Made by a program: the position numbers and the translations under genes. This document shows, in pieces, positions 15,624 to 25,291 of a DNA stretch of 64,000 nt. A model generated the notes under the pieces. The model did not search any database. It had not been told where the DNA came from and saw nothing but the letters and a program-made list of their open reading frames with translations. Numbering within the stretch: position 1 is the stretch's first letter; each line of letters opens with the position of its first letter. Location of the stretch: NCBI GenBank assembly GCA_016719485.1, contig JADJZB010000025.1:124001-188000 (forward strand), in the 5' to 3' direction. This DNA is from Holophagales bacterium. Its GTDB lineage: Bacteria > Acidobacteriota > Thermoanaerobaculia > UBA5066.

Positions 15624-17426
15624 ATGAGCACCGCCACCGAGGCCGTCGTCGGCAAAGCCCTTTCCGCCAACCCGCACCTCCTCGCCTGGGTCGAGGAGTG
15701 CGCGCACCTCTGCAAGCCCGATCACGTCGTCTGGTGCGACGGGTCGGAGGAGGAGAAGGAGCGGCTCACGTCCCTCGCCGTCTCGACGGGTGTCCTCATC
15801 CCGCTCAACCAGGAGAAGCTTCCCGGCTGCTACCTCCACCGCTCCGATCCCGCCGACGTTGCCCGCGTCGAGCACCTCACCTTCATCTGCACGAAGACGA
15901 AGGAGGAGGCCGGGCCGAACAACAACTGGATGGCGCCCGACGAGGCGTACAGAAAGCTCGGGCAGCTCTACGACGGCTCGATGAAGGGGCGGACGATGTA
16001 CGTCGTCCCCTACGTCATGGGGCCGATCGGCTCGCCGATGGCCAAGGTGGGCGTCGAGCTGACCGACAGCGTCTACGTCGTTCTGAACATGCGGATCATG
16101 ACCCGCATGGGGACCCGCGCCCTCCGGATGCTCGGCGACTCGAACGACTTCAACCGCGGCCTCCACTCGATGCTCGACCTGAACCCGGAGCGCCGTTTCA
16201 TCTGCCACTTCCCCGAGGACAACGCGATCTGGTCGATCGGCTCCGGCTACGGCGGCAACGTCCTCCTCGGCAAGAAGTGCCTCGCGCTGCGCATCGGCTC
16301 CTACCTCGGTCGCAACGAAGGGTGGATGGCCGAGCACATGCTCATCATGGGCGTCGAGGAGCCGTCGGGCGAGACGACCTACGTCGCCGCGGCCTTCCCC
16401 TCGGCCTGCGGCAAGACGAACTTCTCGATGCTCATCCCGCCGCGGGGCTTCGACGGCTGGAAGGTCTGGACGGTCGGCGACGACATCTGCTGGATGCGCC
16501 CCGGCGCCGACGGCCGCCTCTGGGCGATCAACCCCGAGGCGGGCTACTTCGGCGTGGCACCCGGCACGAACTACGCCACGAACCCGAACGCCATGGAGTC
16601 GATCAAGCGCGACACGCTCTACACGAACGTCGCGATGACGCCCGACGGCGACGTCTGGTGGGAGGGGAAGGACGGCGTCGCGCCCGAGGAGCTGATCGAC
16701 TGGCGCGGCCGGCCGTGGCAGCGCGGCTCGACGGAGAAGGCGGCCCATCCGAACAGCCGCTTCACCGCTCCGGCCGCGAACAACCCGGCTCTCTCTCCGC
16801 GCGTGAACGACCGCAACGGCGTGCCGATCTCCGCCATCATCTTCGGCGGCCGGCGCTCCACGACCGTCCCGCTCGTCCTGCAGGGGTTCAACTGGACCCA
16901 CGGCGTCTACCTCGGCGCCACGATGGGCTCGGAGACGACGGCCGCGGCGGTGGGCAAGGAAGGCGTCGTACGCCGCGATCCGATGGCGATGCTTCCCTTC
17001 TGCGGCTACGACATGGGGAACTACTTCGAGCACTGGCTGAACATGGAAGGAAAGGTCGCCGCTCTTCCGAAGATCTTCATGGTGAACTGGTTCCGCAGGG
17101 GGCCCGACGGCTCGTTCCTCTGGCCGGGGTTCGGCGAGAACATGCGGATCCTGAAGTGGATCATCGACCGCGCCCGCGGGCGCGCCGGCGCCTCCGAGAG
17201 CGCGATCGGCTGGGTGCCGAAGTGGGCCGACCTGCCGCTGAAGGACCTCGCCGTTCCGATGGAGGACGTCGAGGATGCCCAGACGATCGACTACGAGGAG
17301 TGGAAGAAGGAGCTCTCCGACCAGGACACGTTCTTCGACCAGTTCAAGGGAACGATGCCGAAGGAGATCGTCTACGAGCGGGAGATCATCCGCTCGCGGC
17401 TGAAGCGGGTGACGGCGAAGAAGTAG
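15624..17426 (+). CDS. pckG: Phosphoenolpyruvate carboxykinase (GTP)
   Basis: A 600-residue cytoplasmic enzyme that converts oxaloacetate and GTP to PEP, CO2 and GDP in gluconeogenesis (or the reverse, anaplerotically). It carries the GTP-type P-loop AFPSACGKTNFSML with the reactive cysteine C262 and lysine K264, plus the conserved NPEAGYFGVAPGT and GRRSTTVPLV blocks. Length matches the GTP-dependent family (about 600) rather than the shorter ATP-dependent one. A strong ribosome site (GAGGAGGAG) precedes the ATG. It is monocistronic: a repeat-filled gap follows. Confidence 0.97.
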   Translation: MSTATEAVVGKALSANPHLLAWVEECAHLCKPDHVVWCDGSEEEKERLTSLAVSTGVLIPLNQEKLPGCYLHRSDPADVARVEHLTFICTKTKEEAGPNNNWMAPDEAYRKLGQLYDGSMKGRTMYVVPYVMGPIGSPMAKVGVELTDSVYVVLNMRIMTRMGTRALRMLGDSNDFNRGLHSMLDLNPERRFICHFPEDNAIWSIGSGYGGNVLLGKKCLALRIGSYLGRNEGWMAEHMLIMGVEEPSGETTYVAAAFPSACGKTNFSMLIPPRGFDGWKVWTVGDDICWMRPGADGRLWAINPEAGYFGVAPGTNYATNPNAMESIKRDTLYTNVAMTPDGDVWWEGKDGVAPEELIDWRGRPWQRGSTEKAAHPNSRFTAPAANNPALSPRVNDRNGVPISAIIFGGRRSTTVPLVLQGFNWTHGVYLGATMGSETTAAAVGKEGVVRRDPMAMLPFCGYDMGNYFEHWLNMEGKVAALPKIFMVNWFRRGPDGSFLWPGFGENMRILKWIIDRARGRAGASESAIGWVPKWADLPLKDLAVPMEDVEDAQTIDYEEWKKELSDQDTFFDQFKGTMPKEIVYEREIIRSRLKRVTAKK

Positions 17427-17481
17427 CCCGGGGAGCCACTGAAGAGACCGACCGGGGGCCCGGGGAGAACACCAGACCGGG

Positions 17482-17740
17482 CACCAGAGCACCAGAGCAC
17501 CAGAGCACCGGAGAAGGGAGCCTCACCCCGGAGGCGGGTCCAGCTCGCCTCGGACTGCGCGCGGCCGACCCGCAGGGCGTGCGGCGCTCTGCGCTCGGGT
17601 CGCTCGCGAACTCGCTCGCCTTCGGCTCGCTCAAACAGCGCTCGCTTTGCCCCGAGCGCCTCGCGGCGCGCGCCAGCGGGTCCCCGGCCGTGCTCGAGTC
17701 GGCTCGCAGGACCCGCCCCCGGGGCTCGGCCCACCGGGGC
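17482..17740 (-). repeat. Composite dispersed repeat, copy 1 (inverted)
   Basis: Lies in the 723-bp gene-free gap between pckG and the iminopeptidase gene. The body (about 17530-17740), read on the minus strand, shows the family signature at a diverged level: blocks matching copies 2 and 4 around GTCCCCGG, CGTGCTCGAG and GGCTCGC, and a translated LSEPKASEFA trace where other copies give VSDERSEEFA. At the far end is a tandem array of about 8 bp (CACCAGAG units, 17482-17510). It is head-to-head with copy 2. No ribosome site or conserved start supports a protein. Confidence 0.7.
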
Positions 17741-17819
17741 AACGGCACGCGTTTGGGGCCAGTCTTCATTTTCTACTATACGGTGCTGCGGCCGCCGAAG
17801 ACGGCTCCCTTGCGGATCG

Positions 17820-18115
17820 TTGAAGCTCGCCGGCCGCGGGTGGGGCGGTGCGTCTCGCGAGCCGACCTCGAGCACGACCGGGGACCCGCTCGAGTTCGCG
17901 AGGACCGGGCGGGGATCAGGCCCGTGCGCGTGTTTGACGAGCGCAGCGAGGAGTTCGCGCGGGCCCCCGCCCGGCCGCAGCGAGCTCGGAAGCGGGTCGG
18001 GCGCGCGCAGCGGCGGCCGTGAGACGCACCGGCCCGCACGCGGCCCCCGGCCGAAGCGACGTGACGGTGAAGCTGGTGTCTTCCGGGTCTTCCGGGTCTC
18101 CCGGTCTCCCGGTTC
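17820..18115 (+). repeat. Composite dispersed repeat, copy 2
   Basis: The body (17820-18062) starts TTGAAGC and is nearly the same as copy 4 at 56660; I count about 14 differences over 230 bp. It is followed by an imperfect tandem array of about 9 bp (TCTTCCGGG units, 18079-18115). One frame reads DERSEEFARAP, conserved between copies, but there is no start or ribosome site. Between copies 1 and 2 is a 79-bp spacer with an AT-rich core (17765-17782) that contains a -10-like TATAGT on the minus strand. The rest of the gap (17427-17481, 18116-18149) holds nothing I recognise. Confidence 0.85.
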
Positions 18116-18149
18116 CTCGAAGCTCCCGCGCTTGTCCGTGCTCGCCGGG

Positions 18150-19097
18150 TCAGCCGAGCTTCTTGAACTCCTCCGTGGCATCGACGAGTGCCGAAACGAT
18201 TCCCGGCTCGTCGGCGGAGTGCCCCGCGGCCGGGACGATCACGAGGCGCGACTCGGGCCAGGCCTCGTGGAGGTCCCACGCGGAGACGGCCGGGCAGACC
18301 ATGTCGTAGCGCCCCTGGACGATGACGCCCGGCAGGTGCCGGATGCGGGTCACGTCCCGAAGGAGCTGGTCTTCCGGCGAGAGGAAGGCGCCGTTGACGA
18401 AGTAGTGCGCCTCGATGCGGGCGAGGGCGATCTCGGCCGGCACGTCCTCCTCGGCCACGGGCGGGACGTCGGCGACGAGGTGCGAGGCAAGCTCCTCCCA
18501 GCGGTTCCAGGCGAGGGCGGCCTGGCGTGTCACGGCCGGGTCGCCGGAGTACAGGCGGCGGTGGTAGGCCTCGAGAACATCGGCCTTTTCGGATTCGTCG
18601 AGGGTCGCGAGGAACTCCGCCCAGGCGTCGGGAAAGACCCGCTGAAGGCCTCCGCCGAAAGTCCAGGTGACCTCGGCCCTGCGGGACAGAAAGATGCCGC
18701 GGAGGATGAGCCCGGTACAACGTTCAGGGTGCGCCTCGGCGTAGGCGAGGCCGAGGGTCGAGCCCCAGGAGCCGCCGAAGACGAGCCATTTGTCGATCCC
18801 GAGCCGCTCCCTGATCCGCTCCGTGTCGGCCACGAGGTCGGCCGTCGTGTTCTCGCGAACGTCGCCGAGGGGCGTCGAACGCCCGGAGCCGCGCTGGTCG
18901 AAGAGGATCACCCGCCAGAAGGACGGATCGAAGAATCGGCGGTGCAACGGGGAGATCCCGGCGCCGGGACCGCCGTGGAAGAAGATCACGGGCCTGCCGG
19001 CCGGGTTCCCGGCCTGCTCCACGTGAAGCTCGTGAAGGTCGGAGACCCTCAGGCGGAAGGAATCGAAGGGCTGGAGGGGGGCGAAAAGCTCGGACAC
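18150..19097 (-). CDS. pip: Proline iminopeptidase
   Basis: A 315-residue alpha/beta hydrolase (peptidase family S33) that removes N-terminal proline from peptides in the cytoplasm. It has the oxyanion motif FFHGGPGAG, FDQRGSGRS, and the nucleophile elbow GGSWGSTLG. The family catalytic Asp lies in the VQGRYDMVCP region and the His in PAAGHSADEPG. The GTG start gives an N-terminus (PLQPFDSFRLRVSDLHEL) that aligns with known enzymes; an in-frame ATG at 19151 would add 18 residues and has a weak purine-rich site ahead. The gene diverges from speA. Confidence 0.93.
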   Translation of the reverse strand: MSELFAPLQPFDSFRLRVSDLHELHVEQAGNPAGRPVIFFHGGPGAGISPLHRRFFDPSFWRVILFDQRGSGRSTPLGDVRENTTADLVADTERIRERLGIDKWLVFGGSWGSTLGLAYAEAHPERCTGLILRGIFLSRRAEVTWTFGGGLQRVFPDAWAEFLATLDESEKADVLEAYHRRLYSGDPAVTRQAALAWNRWEELASHLVADVPPVAEEDVPAEIALARIEAHYFVNGAFLSPEDQLLRDVTRIRHLPGVIVQGRYDMVCPAVSAWDLHEAWPESRLVIVPAAGHSADEPGIVSALVDATEEFKKLG

Positions 19098-19189
19098 GGC
19101 GCGGCAGTGTATACGCGGCCCGGTCGAAATCGTTTCGGCGGGCCAGAGCATCCCCCGCGCGCCCCCGTCCTTTCGTAAACTCCGTCGCC

Positions 19190-21142
<1,953 letters not shown>

Positions 21143-21216
21143 GGCCCCCGGGGCGGACGGGAGGGGCAAGGGCCGCTGTGGCGGCGCCGGCCGCCCCGGC
21201 GTACGCTTCTCCCGCC

Positions 21217-21777
21217 GTGGAAACGCTGACCCCGCCCTACCTGCTGCTGGCGGCCCCGGTCCTCTCGGACCCCAACTTCGAGAAGACGGTCGTCCTGATG
21301 GGGCACCACTCCGAGGAAGGGGCGGTCGGCTGGATCGTGAACCGGCTCGTCGACGGCGGCGCGATCGCGCTCCTGCCCGAAGAGGTCTCGCGGACGATTC
21401 ACCCGGACACCCCGCTGCGCATCGGCGGCCCCGTCGCCACGCCCGGCCTCATCGTCGTCCACCGCGAGCCGTTCGCCGGGATCGAGTCGATCGACATGGC
21501 ACCCGGACTCGTCGTCTCGGCGACCCCCGAGGTCCTGCCGCGCGTCTTCGCCGCGGTACCCGACGGGGGGCCGGTCGGCGGCCTCCTCGTTTTCGGGTAC
21601 TCCGGCTGGGGGCCCGGCCAGCTCGAGCACGAGATGGAAGACGGCTCCTGGCTCGTCCTCCCCTACGACCCCGCCTTCGCCTTCCCCGCCGACGTCGCCG
21701 GCCTCTGGGAGCGGGCCCTCGCCGAGCTCGGCGTCAAGCCCGGGTGCATCGCGACGCCGCCCGGCGGCGTGAACTGA
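21217..21777 (+). CDS. YqgE/AlgH family protein
   Basis: A 186-residue protein of the YqgE/AlgH (DUF179) family, small cytoplasmic proteins of unclear function found next to regulators or ruvX in other bacteria. It has the family's opening LLLAAPVLSDPNFEKTVVLM, here split as LLLAAPVL and DPNFEKTVVLM, the GWIVNR motif and FGYSGWGPGQLE. GTG at 21217 is chosen because it places the conserved start where relatives begin. GTG at 21178, with a better ribosome site (GGAGGGG), would add 13 alanine-rich residues. It lies 74 bp behind speA. Confidence 0.9.
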   Translation: METLTPPYLLLAAPVLSDPNFEKTVVLMGHHSEEGAVGWIVNRLVDGGAIALLPEEVSRTIHPDTPLRIGGPVATPGLIVVHREPFAGIESIDMAPGLVVSATPEVLPRVFAAVPDGGPVGGLLVFGYSGWGPGQLEHEMEDGSWLVLPYDPAFAFPADVAGLWERALAELGVKPGCIATPPGGVN

Positions 21778-21790
21778 CGCCCCCCGACAA

Positions 21791-21851
21791 GGGGTCAGGT
21801 CTACCTTCTACACTCTACGTCCCGTAGAGTGTAGAAGGTAGACCTGACCCC
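21791..21851. repeat. GGGGTCAGGTC-ended hairpin element, copy 1
   Basis: A perfect 29-bp inverted repeat with a 3-base TCC loop. The outer 11 bp of each arm is GGGGTCAGGTC; the inner 18 bp is TACCTTCTACACTCTACG. It fills the gap between convergent stop codons (21777 and 21856), where it could act as a two-way terminator, although no T-run follows. Its base composition (about half AT in the arms) is unlike the surrounding DNA. Copies with the same ends but other inner arms occur at 43427 and, as a half, at 63214. Confidence 0.92.
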
Positions 21852-21855
21852 CAAT

Positions 21856-23697
21856 TCAAACATAGTCCTTGGCCCAGGCGCGGGCGTCCTTGTTCGCCAG
21901 GACGTGGAAGCGGCGGAGCTTCTTCAGGGAGAGCGAGGAGAGGGAGCCGAGGGGAAGGTAGACGACCTGCTTGCCGAGGCGCGCGGCGAAGCGCTTCAGG
22001 AACGGCCGCGGGGGCTTCGGGGCGGCGTAGACGACGCGGGGCTCGCGGGCGTAGTCGAGGGCGGCGAGGAGGAGGACCTCCGCCCCGGTGAAGGGGCCGC
22101 GATAGTCCGGGTCGCGCCAGACGTCGAAGAGGCGGCCGGGGGGCATCGTCATCAGGAAGCCCCCGTACGTGCACTCGGAGATGCCGGGGCCGACGACGCT
22201 CTCGCCGAGCGGCGTGGCGTAGAAGGCCATGTCGCTTTCCTGGCCGTGCTCGCCGATCCACGTCGTCTTCCACGGGTACTTCTCCGCCTCCTCGTCGAAG
22301 ATGACGACGACGGAGCCCGCGCCGCCGCGGACGCGCGCCTCCTCGTAGACCCAGAGGCGCCCCTCGTGGTGGTGGCGGAGCGACTCGCGCACGTCGATGC
22401 CGTCGAGGAGGCTCGTCGTGAACGGGGCGACGCGCCGCGAGTCCTCGGAGAGGAGTCGGATCGCGCGGCGGCGGAGGCGGTTGCCGAAGCGCTCGACGGC
22501 GATGTCCTCCGGCGGGTGGCTGCAGATGCCGTCGCCGAACTTCAGCTTCTTCCAGTCGCCCGGCTTCGGCTCCTTCGGGCGGCGCCGGAGCGGCAGGTCG
22601 CGCAGGCGCCTTTCCTTGCCCGGGAAGCGCCGGCGGAACCGGACCGGCCGGCCCTCGATGTGGAGGTCTTCCCCCTTCAGGGTCACGACGGGGAGGCTCG
22701 CGGTCGTGTCGGGCCAGGGCCACGTCGCTCCCAGGTCGAAGGTCTCCCAGGCGTAGTCGTCGTCGACGACGCCACGCGCCGCGACGACGAGCTCGTAGAA
22801 GCCGGGGGTCAGGACGTTCTCGAGGAGGGCGAGGTTGCGCGAGAACTGGCTGAGGGCCCGGAAAGCCGTGCGCGGGACCTCTTCGTCCCGGCTCTTCCGA
22901 TACCGCTGGGCCGCCTCGCGCAGGAGGGCGTCGACGACGCGGAGCGTGTCGGTCTCCCCGTCGAACGCGAACGCGCCACCCGCCGACCGCGCCCTCTCGT
23001 AGGCAGCCGAGACGTACGGGATCTCGCTCATCACCTCGCGGCTCGACTCGGGAGAGAGCGCGGCGATGCGGACCCCCTCGCGCCGCACGCGCCCGAACGG
23101 CTCTGCTTGCGGCTCTCCGAGCGCCCGGAGGATCCCCCGGACGTGCGCGGCGCCGCCGACCCAGAGGACCCGCTCTCCCGCCTCGGCGAGCCGCGCGAGG
23201 CGGACGGCCATCGCCCGCTCGCGGAGGAGGTCCGCGTCGTCGTCCGAGGGCGGGAAGGCGTCCAGGACCGCCGCCACGAACGGCCCCGCGCCGATCCTCG
23301 TCAGCGCGTAGGGATCCGGGAGCGCCTCGCGGCGGAACGGGTACGAGCCGTCGTCACGGTCGACGAGGTGGAGCGCCGCGCCGTTCTCGAGCGCGAGGCG
23401 CGCCGCCTCGGTCATCGGCTCGTGCGGCTCGACGAGGAGGTAGACGGTCTCGTCGCCGTCGGGCCAGAGGGCGACGGTGAGGAGCGGGAGCCTGAGGACC
23501 GCCTTGCGGAACGCCTCTTCGATCGTCTGCGGAAGCTCCACGGCGACCGCCGTGGGCCGGAGTGCGAAGAAGGCGCGGCGGACGAGGACCGCGAATTCCA
23601 CCGACTGGTGGAGCGTCGGGAGGAGGTAGAGCCCCTCGCCCGCCTGGACGACGCCGGTCTCGGGATCGGGCGCGGGGTACGGGGCGACGACGCTCAC
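21856..23697 (-). CDS. Large protein with TraB/ChaN-like N-terminal region, partner of MoxR-type ATPase
   Basis: A 613-residue protein I cannot name. The first 220 residues (GLYLLPTLHQSVEFAVLV, then ALRPTAVAVELP and later VLWVGGAAHVRGILRAL) resemble the TraB/ChaN/EreA-like fold, with a conserved-type His in LPTLHQS and Glu in AVEL. The rest (about 230-613) has no recognised domain; it includes a very basic linker (about 400-420, RRRFPGKERR) and a well-ordered region ending in KLRRFHVLANKD. It has no signal peptide or membrane segment. The GTG start lies 28 bp after the stop of the ATPase gene, so the two form an operon. MoxR ATPases often pair with TraB-like DUF5682 proteins and vWA proteins elsewhere; this may be a reduced relative. 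Confidence 0.6.
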   Translation of the reverse strand: MSVVAPYPAPDPETGVVQAGEGLYLLPTLHQSVEFAVLVRRAFFALRPTAVAVELPQTIEEAFRKAVLRLPLLTVALWPDGDETVYLLVEPHEPMTEAARLALENGAALHLVDRDDGSYPFRREALPDPYALTRIGAGPFVAAVLDAFPPSDDDADLLRERAMAVRLARLAEAGERVLWVGGAAHVRGILRALGEPQAEPFGRVRREGVRIAALSPESSREVMSEIPYVSAAYERARSAGGAFAFDGETDTLRVVDALLREAAQRYRKSRDEEVPRTAFRALSQFSRNLALLENVLTPGFYELVVAARGVVDDDYAWETFDLGATWPWPDTTASLPVVTLKGEDLHIEGRPVRFRRRFPGKERRLRDLPLRRRPKEPKPGDWKKLKFGDGICSHPPEDIAVERFGNRLRRRAIRLLSEDSRRVAPFTTSLLDGIDVRESLRHHHEGRLWVYEEARVRGGAGSVVVIFDEEAEKYPWKTTWIGEHGQESDMAFYATPLGESVVGPGISECTYGGFLMTMPPGRLFDVWRDPDYRGPFTGAEVLLLAALDYAREPRVVYAAPKPPRPFLKRFAARLGKQVVYLPLGSLSSLSLKKLRRFHVLANKDARAWAKDYV

Positions 23698-23725
23698 GAT
23701 CGATGCGGGCTCACGCCGCGAAGAC

Positions 23726-24592
23726 TCAGACGCGGTGAGGCCCGGCCGGGCGGGAAGGGAGGTCGCCGCCCGTGGCGGGCGCGTGGACGACGGCCTCTTC
23801 GCCGAGCACGAAGCGGACCGACTCGAGAAGCCGCGCAACCGGCTCGCCGCCTCCCTGGGAGAGCCGCTTGAGGGCGTATCGCGCGACGTTGATGCCGTCC
23901 CGCACGCTGAACGACTCGTCGGCCTCGTGCGCGCTCTTCAGGAAGCGCGTCACCCAGCGCAGCAGCGCCTCGGGGGCGAACGGGAGGTTCTCCGCGAGGA
24001 TCGCGAGCTCCTCCTCCTCGTCGGGAAAGTCCACGAGGATCGTCGGCGTCAGGCGCGAGTTGACGTAGTCGGGGAGCTCGAACGTCGACGCGTCGTCGTT
24101 CATCGTCGTGACGAAGCGGAAATCGGGATGCGCCCGGATCTTCACCCCGGCGACGATCGACTCGACCGTCCGGCGCGCGTCCAGGAGCGGGGCCAGCGAG
24201 GCCCACGACTTCTCGCTCATCCGGTTGCCCTCGTCGAGGATCGCGACGCCCCCCTTCAGCATCGCCGTGACGACGCCCGAGGCCACGTATCGGATCTTCC
24301 CCTCGCCCGCGACGACGGGCGTGACCAGGAGGTCCTCCGGGCGGGTGTCGACGGTCGACTGGAAGACCCAGGCGGGACGGCCGATCCGCTTCGCCGCGGC
24401 GTACGCCAGAGTCGTCTTGCCGACGCCTGGCCTGCCGACGAGACGGGGGTGGAGCGGGAGGTCCCCCTTCTCGACGACGAGCCACGCGGCGAGGAGCTGG
24501 TCGAGGAGGTCCTTCCGTCCCTTCCAGTCGAGCGGGAACTCGTCGGGGTGCGCGAGCGCGATCTCGACGCCTTCGATGCAGACCGTTTCCAT
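23726..24592 (-). CDS. MoxR-type AAA+ ATPase
   Basis: A 288-residue AAA+ (AAA_5) protein. Walker A is GRPGVGKTT (residues 53-61), Walker B is GGVAILDEGNR (D120-E121), sensor 1 is FRFVTTMND and the arginine-finger region is DYVNSRLTP. MoxR proteins act as ATP-driven chaperones that insert cofactors or remodel a partner, usually the product of the neighbouring gene. Here that neighbour is the TraB-like protein; no vWA-domain gene is next to it, which is unusual. The gene diverges from the fasciclin gene; the 124-bp gap between them shows no clear promoter. Confidence 0.9.
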   Translation of the reverse strand: METVCIEGVEIALAHPDEFPLDWKGRKDLLDQLLAAWLVVEKGDLPLHPRLVGRPGVGKTTLAYAAAKRIGRPAWVFQSTVDTRPEDLLVTPVVAGEGKIRYVASGVVTAMLKGGVAILDEGNRMSEKSWASLAPLLDARRTVESIVAGVKIRAHPDFRFVTTMNDDASTFELPDYVNSRLTPTILVDFPDEEEELAILAENLPFAPEALLRWVTRFLKSAHEADESFSVRDGINVARYALKRLSQGGGEPVARLLESVRFVLGEEAVVHAPATGGDLPSRPAGPHRV

Positions 24593-24716
24593 CCCGTGAT
24601 TCTAGGCGGCGGCCGGCCTTGGCCCTCGAAGTCCCTGGTCGCGCGAAATCCGGGGGAGCGCCTCCGCCCGTAGAACGGCCGACGGGCGCCAGAGGCGACC
24701 GCATCGGAGATAGACA

Positions 24717-25211
24717 ATGAAAAAGACCCTCACCGCCACCGTCGCTGCCCTCGCGCTCGCCGTGTCCGTCGCCGCCCCCGCGCGGGCCGCCGAGCCGAAG
24801 GCGAAGGACATCGTCGACACCGCCGTCGCCGCCGGGAGCTTCAACACGCTCGCCACGGCGCTGAAGGCCGCGGGCCTCGTCGACACGCTCAAGGGCAAGG
24901 GCCCCTTCACCGTCTTCGCCCCGACCGACGACGCCTTCAAGAAGCTCCCCGCCGGCACTCTCGAGAAGCTCCTCGCCGACAAGGCGCAGCTGACGAAGGT
25001 CCTCACCTACCACGTCGTCGCCGGCAAGGTCATGGCCGCCGACGTCGTCAAGCTCAAGGAAGCCAAGACCGTCGAGGGCTCCATGGTGAAGATCACCGTC
25101 GCCGGCGGCGGGGTCAAGGTCAACGACGCGAACGTCGTGAAGACCGACGTCGGCGCCTCCAACGGCGTCATCCACGTCATCGACTCGGTCATCCTCCCGC
25201 CCGCGAAGTAA
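24717..25211 (+). CDS. Secreted fasciclin (FAS1) domain protein
   Basis: A 164-residue exported protein with a classic signal peptide (KK, hydrophobic core, cleavage near ARA-AE) and a single FAS1 domain over the rest. H1 (GPFTVFAPTDDAFKKL) and H2-like (NGVIHVIDSVILPP) motifs and the central YHVVAGK are all present. FAS1 domains mediate adhesion or bind small ligands at the cell surface. It is a single-gene unit with a terminator hairpin 29 bp downstream. Confidence 0.95.
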   Translation: MKKTLTATVAALALAVSVAAPARAAEPKAKDIVDTAVAAGSFNTLATALKAAGLVDTLKGKGPFTVFAPTDDAFKKLPAGTLEKLLADKAQLTKVLTYHVVAGKVMAADVVKLKEAKTVEGSMVKITVAGGGVKVNDANVVKTDVGASNGVIHVIDSVILPPAK

Positions 25212-25239
25212 CCGGTCGCGGCTCGGCCGCGTGACGACG

Positions 25240-25264
25240 AAGGGGAGGCCTCCGGCCTCCCCTT
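25240..25264 (+). terminator. Terminator hairpin after the fasciclin gene
   Basis: AAGGGGAGGCC and GGCCTCCCCTT form an 11-bp perfect stem with a TCC loop, followed by TCCCGTTTCCC. The T-run is poor but the stem is strong and well placed between two plus-strand genes. Confidence 0.7.
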
Positions 25265-25291
25265 TCCCGTTTCCCGTACTCTTCACGGCGC

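Noticed and set aside
17815..18062. DERSEEFARAP frame in the composite repeats as a small protein
   Set aside because: No ribosome site or conserved start, and frames open and close at different places in each copy. Kept as a DNA or RNA repeat.
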